Assembly: GCA_934432885.1 (NCBI GenBank)
Contig: CAKRYY010000009.1
Span: forward strand, 11,646 to 75,645
Length of the DNA stretch: 64,000 bases
Direction: 5' to 3'
From: an uncultured Lachnospiraceae bacterium
GTDB taxonomy: Bacteria > Bacillota > Clostridia > Lachnospirales > Lachnospiraceae
Under the pieces are notes generated by a model that worked only from the letters and a program-made list of their open reading frames with translations, was not told the DNA's origin and ran no database searches. Positions 60,484 through 64,000 of this stretch are shown one piece after another. Position numbers and translations under genes: made by a program. Position 1 is the first letter of the stretch. The number at the start of each line of letters is the position of its first letter.

Positions 60484-60521
60484 TTTTTACATCACTTTGA
60501 CCAAACATGAGGATTTAAAAT

Positions 60522-61823
60522 ATGAACCGAAATGCAGATAACTGGAAGCAGTGGAAGGAAAAAGCACTGCTTCTTCTTAAAAAAGGGAAGGAATGGGCAC
60601 TGCAGAATAAAAAGACAGCCATTCCTGCGGCAGCGGTCATACTTGTACTTTTGCTTGTGTGCGTATCCTTTCTTCCCAAGAATGAAAAGAAACAGGAGGA
60701 GAGCGGCGAAACGCTGCAGACGGGAACAGAGCTTTCTACCATTCCGGTGCCGGAGGTTCCCCTTGAGGAAAATGCCGTTGCCCCTGTCAATATGCTGATG
60801 GAAAAATATTACAAAGCATTGGCAGATGATGACATTGACACGATTACAGGACTTAAGAATTATGTCAGTGATCTTGAAAAGCTCAAGATTGAGAAAAAGA
60901 GCAATTATATTGAAGCTTACGAAAATATTGTATGCTATACGAAGGCGGGGCTTGCAGAGGATACCTACCTTGTCTATGTCTATAATGAGGCGAAGATGAA
61001 GGGCTTTGAGACACCGGTTCCGGCGTTGAATACCTTTGTCGTAATGAAGAACGACTCTGGTGAGTATTACATTTATGAAGGCGACTTAGATGATAATACA
61101 TTCAATTATTTTCAGGAGCTTTCAGCGCAGGAGGATGTAGCTAATCTGTGCAATACCGTTCAGGCGAAGTACAATGAGGTTATAGCTGAGGATGAACAGC
61201 TCGCAGGATTTATGGAGCAGTTCCCGGAGCTTGTTAAGAGTGAGGTTTCCAAAGCGCTTGCAGAGCTTGAGCAGGCAAATGCACAGCCCGAGGAGAGCGA
61301 AGCAGAGTCTGAAGAGGCTGAGGAAGAAGAAACCACGCAGCCGCAGGCACAGGTAACAGAGGTTGTGACGACAGATACTGTTAATGTCCGCAGCTCTGAC
61401 AGTGAAACCGCAGATAAGATTGGAAAGGTCGATAAGGGAACGACGCTTCCACTGATTGAAAAGCGGGAAAATGGCTGGAGCAAGATTACCTACGAGGGAA
61501 AAGAGGGCTATATCAAGTCCATGTATTTGTCGGATGTTGTAACATTGGTAAATGATGATACAGCACAGGAAGAGACGCCTGCACAGCAGACGGAGGAAAC
61601 ACCACAGAAGTCAGAGGGTGGAAATACCCTTGTTGGAACAGACGGTAAGGTAACGGCAAAGACGACAGTCAATGTCCGCGCGTCAGCTAATGAAAATGGC
61701 GAGAAGCTTGGCGTAATCTATCAGGGCGAGAAGCTGGAGCTTGTGATGCAGCAGGCAGATGGCTGGTGCAAGGTAAAGTATAAGGGCAAGACAGGTTACG
61801 TTAAGACGGAATTTGTAGAATAA
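60522..61823 (+). CDS. Membrane-anchored protein with two SH3b domains
   Basis: A 433-residue bitopic protein: basic cytosolic N-terminus, one TM (TAIPAAAVILVLLLVCVSFL), an extracellular alpha/beta region (about 75-235) reminiscent of NTF2-like or SnoaL folds (YKALADDDIDTITGLKNYVS), a Glu-rich linker, an SH3b domain (about 285-345, TVNVRSSDSETADKIGKVDK), a Glu/Gln/Thr linker and a second SH3b (about 375-433, VNVRASANENGEKLGVIYQG). SH3b domains bind the cell wall. No catalytic domain is visible. It follows tRNA-Arg by 38 bases and may share its promoter and the WalR-type box. Confidence 0.85.
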   Translation: MNRNADNWKQWKEKALLLLKKGKEWALQNKKTAIPAAAVILVLLLVCVSFLPKNEKKQEESGETLQTGTELSTIPVPEVPLEENAVAPVNMLMEKYYKALADDDIDTITGLKNYVSDLEKLKIEKKSNYIEAYENIVCYTKAGLAEDTYLVYVYNEAKMKGFETPVPALNTFVVMKNDSGEYYIYEGDLDDNTFNYFQELSAQEDVANLCNTVQAKYNEVIAEDEQLAGFMEQFPELVKSEVSKALAELEQANAQPEESEAESEEAEEEETTQPQAQVTEVVTTDTVNVRSSDSETADKIGKVDKGTTLPLIEKRENGWSKITYEGKEGYIKSMYLSDVVTLVNDDTAQEETPAQQTEETPQKSEGGNTLVGTDGKVTAKTTVNVRASANENGEKLGVIYQGEKLELVMQQADGWCKVKYKGKTGYVKTEFVE

Positions 61824-61844
61824 ACAAAATATGATATGCATTAA

Positions 61845-61874
61845 AAGGTACAGGCGAAGGTCTGTACCTTTTTT
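61845..61874 (+). terminator. Terminator after the SH3 gene
   Basis: AAGGTACAG (61845-61853) pairs with CTGTACCTT (61862-61870) over an 8-nt loop; the T run is 61869-61874. Confidence 0.9.
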
Positions 61875-62026
61875 AACTTATAGGAAACTTCGTTTCCATA
61901 AGTTAAAATAAATGCGCATAACGCGCAAGTAGAATATGTCACTGCGTGACTGCGCGTTAGCGCGAGAATCTCGCAAGCGAGATTCTTTGTTCTGTAATAG
62001 GAAATTATTCTGAATTCCCTATTGCA
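61875..62026 (+). repeat. Modular intergenic repeat, copy 3
   Basis: Hairpin identical to copy 2 (61875-61904), a diverged core whose stem TAACGCGCA/TGCGCGTTA (61919-61927 with 61951-61959) and inner GTCAC/GTGAC are complementary despite sequence change, hairpin AGAATCTCG/CGAGATTCT with loop CAAG (61965-61986), and hairpin TGTAATAGGAAATT/AATTCCCTATTGCA (61993-62026), related to copy 1. Confidence 0.75.
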
Positions 62027-62076
62027 TAAAAAGGGAAAATACGGGTATCCTTTATGAAAAAAGGAAGGAGCTTCGT

Positions 62077-62508
62077 ATGAGGAGAGAGGACATACAGATG
62101 CTGCGGGATATCCAGAAAAATGCAGAGCTTGGCATGAAAGCGGTAGATACTGCGGCAGATAAGATCTATGATGATGGACTTGCCCTGCAGATTTCCAGAC
62201 AATCACTGAAATATTCAGAGCTTCGCAACCGGGCGGCAGACAGGCTGCTTGCTGCACATCTGGAGCCGGCGCGCAGCAATGTCGTTGAAGGAGCGCTGGT
62301 GGCAGGCGGGATTTATGGAGAGACCCTTTTTGATACAAGCACCAGCCATATTGCGGAGGTCATCATTCAGGAGAGCAGCAAAAAAATCAGTAAATTGTGC
62401 CAGTCGCTGCATAAATATGAAAATGCCTGTGATGCTGCGGTTGAGATTGCACAGGAATTTATGGATTTTGAGGAGAACAATATCAGGCAGCTTCGTAAAT
62501 TTCTTTAA
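62077..62508 (+). CDS. Small all-helical protein of unknown function
   Basis: A 143-residue protein that I do not recognise. No signal peptide or TM. It appears to be four amphipathic helices: REDIQMLRDIQKNAELGMKA, DGLALQISRQSLKYSELRNR, a Gly/Ala-rich middle (EGALVAGGIYGETLFDTSTS) and SKKISKLCQSLHKYENACDA. The pattern recalls ferritin-like four-helix bundles (DUF2383-type), but the iron-ligand pattern is not clear. RBS AAGGAAGGAG six bases before the start. It stands alone between repeat copy 3 and gdhA. Confidence 0.6.
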   Translation: MRREDIQMLRDIQKNAELGMKAVDTAADKIYDDGLALQISRQSLKYSELRNRAADRLLAAHLEPARSNVVEGALVAGGIYGETLFDTSTSHIAEVIIQESSKKISKLCQSLHKYENACDAAVEIAQEFMDFEENNIRQLRKFL

Positions 62509-62524
62509 GCTTTGCAGAAAGTTC

Positions 62525-62553
62525 TTGCCACAGAGAAATGGGCGTTATATAAT
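62525..62553 (+). promoter_or_regulatory. SigA promoter of gdhA
   Basis: TTGCCA (62525-62530), 17-bp spacer, TATAAT (62548-62553). Confidence 0.8.
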
Positions 62554-62562
62554 ACTAAGTGA

Positions 62563-63939
<1,377 letters not shown>

Positions 63940-64000
63940 TTAAGAATTTCTAAGATAATATAAGATATTGAGAAGTCCTGGAAATGTTGAATTTCTGGGG

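Larger units (their letters stand above)
60375..60501 (+). repeat. 15-bp inverted repeat flanking tRNA-Arg
   Basis: GTCAAAGTGATGTAA (60375-60389) and TTACATCACTTTGAC (60487-60501) are perfect inverted repeats 97 bases apart with the tRNA in between. The left arm overlaps the WalR-type box. It may form an RNA processing stem or be the trace of an insertion. Confidence 0.75.

Overview
The window looks like a core-genome segment of a Gram-positive, endospore-forming Clostridia, most likely a member of the Lachnospiraceae (inference; the genus cannot be fixed from sequence alone). The grounds are strong AGGAGG-type ribosome binding sites, PolC-type replicase, the spoIIGA-sigE-sigG sporulation block, the Firmicutes order of the nusA-infB operon and of the dcw (division/cell wall) cluster, and tRNA genes without an encoded CCA end. 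All but one of the genes lie on the + strand, so this is probably a leading-strand arm.

Layout: (1) 1-6.4 kb, an RND-type efflux pair (adaptor cut by the window edge, plus permease) and a chemotaxis receptor. (2) 6.4-20.7 kb, an envelope-to-replication run: membrane-anchored polysaccharide deacetylase, bactofilin, pyrH, frr, uppS, cdsA, dxr, rseP, a degenerate PP2C-like protein with a soluble Ser/Thr kinase, ispG, polC, then tRNA-Glu(CTC). (3) 21.1-31.1 kb, the translation operon rimP-nusA-rnpM-ylxQ-infB-rbfA-nrnA-truB-ribF followed by a Na/phosphate symporter-like gene. (4) 31.1-36.9 kb, an NlpC/P60 cell-wall hydrolase, rpsO, pnp and thrS. (5) 37.0-49.9 kb, the dcw cluster mraZ-rsmH-ftsL-PBP-PBP-mraY-murD-ftsW-murA-divIB-ftsZ, headed by a four-repeat MraZ operator. 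(6) 50.0-52.5 kb, spoIIGA-sigE-sigG with recognisable spoIIG-type and forespore-type control signals. (7) 52.6-64 kb, a membrane acyltransferase, an inactive-looking secreted transglutaminase homologue, tdk, ymxH (the only minus-strand gene), nrdR, yqeG, the shikimate genes aroE-aroK-aroQ, efp, a DUF5688-like gene, tRNA-Arg(CCG), an SH3-domain membrane protein, a small helical protein and NADP-type gdhA.

Most genes are ordinary housekeeping genes. The less ordinary signals are in the non-coding DNA: a 15-bp stem that buries the sigG start codon and should form only in read-through transcripts from the sigE side; two perfect WalR-type boxes placed at the same distance behind the promoters of two SH3-domain cell-wall genes; a 15-bp inverted repeat clasping tRNA-Arg; a long three-segment hairpin in the pnp leader; and a modular intergenic repeat family (three good copies and one remnant) that also creates false N-terminal extensions of downstream genes. 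Among proteins, the PP2C-like/kinase pair, the transglutaminase homologue lacking Cys and His, and a class B PBP with KTA in place of KTG are worth attention.

All assignments come from reading the sequence and from memory of the protein families; no database search was possible.
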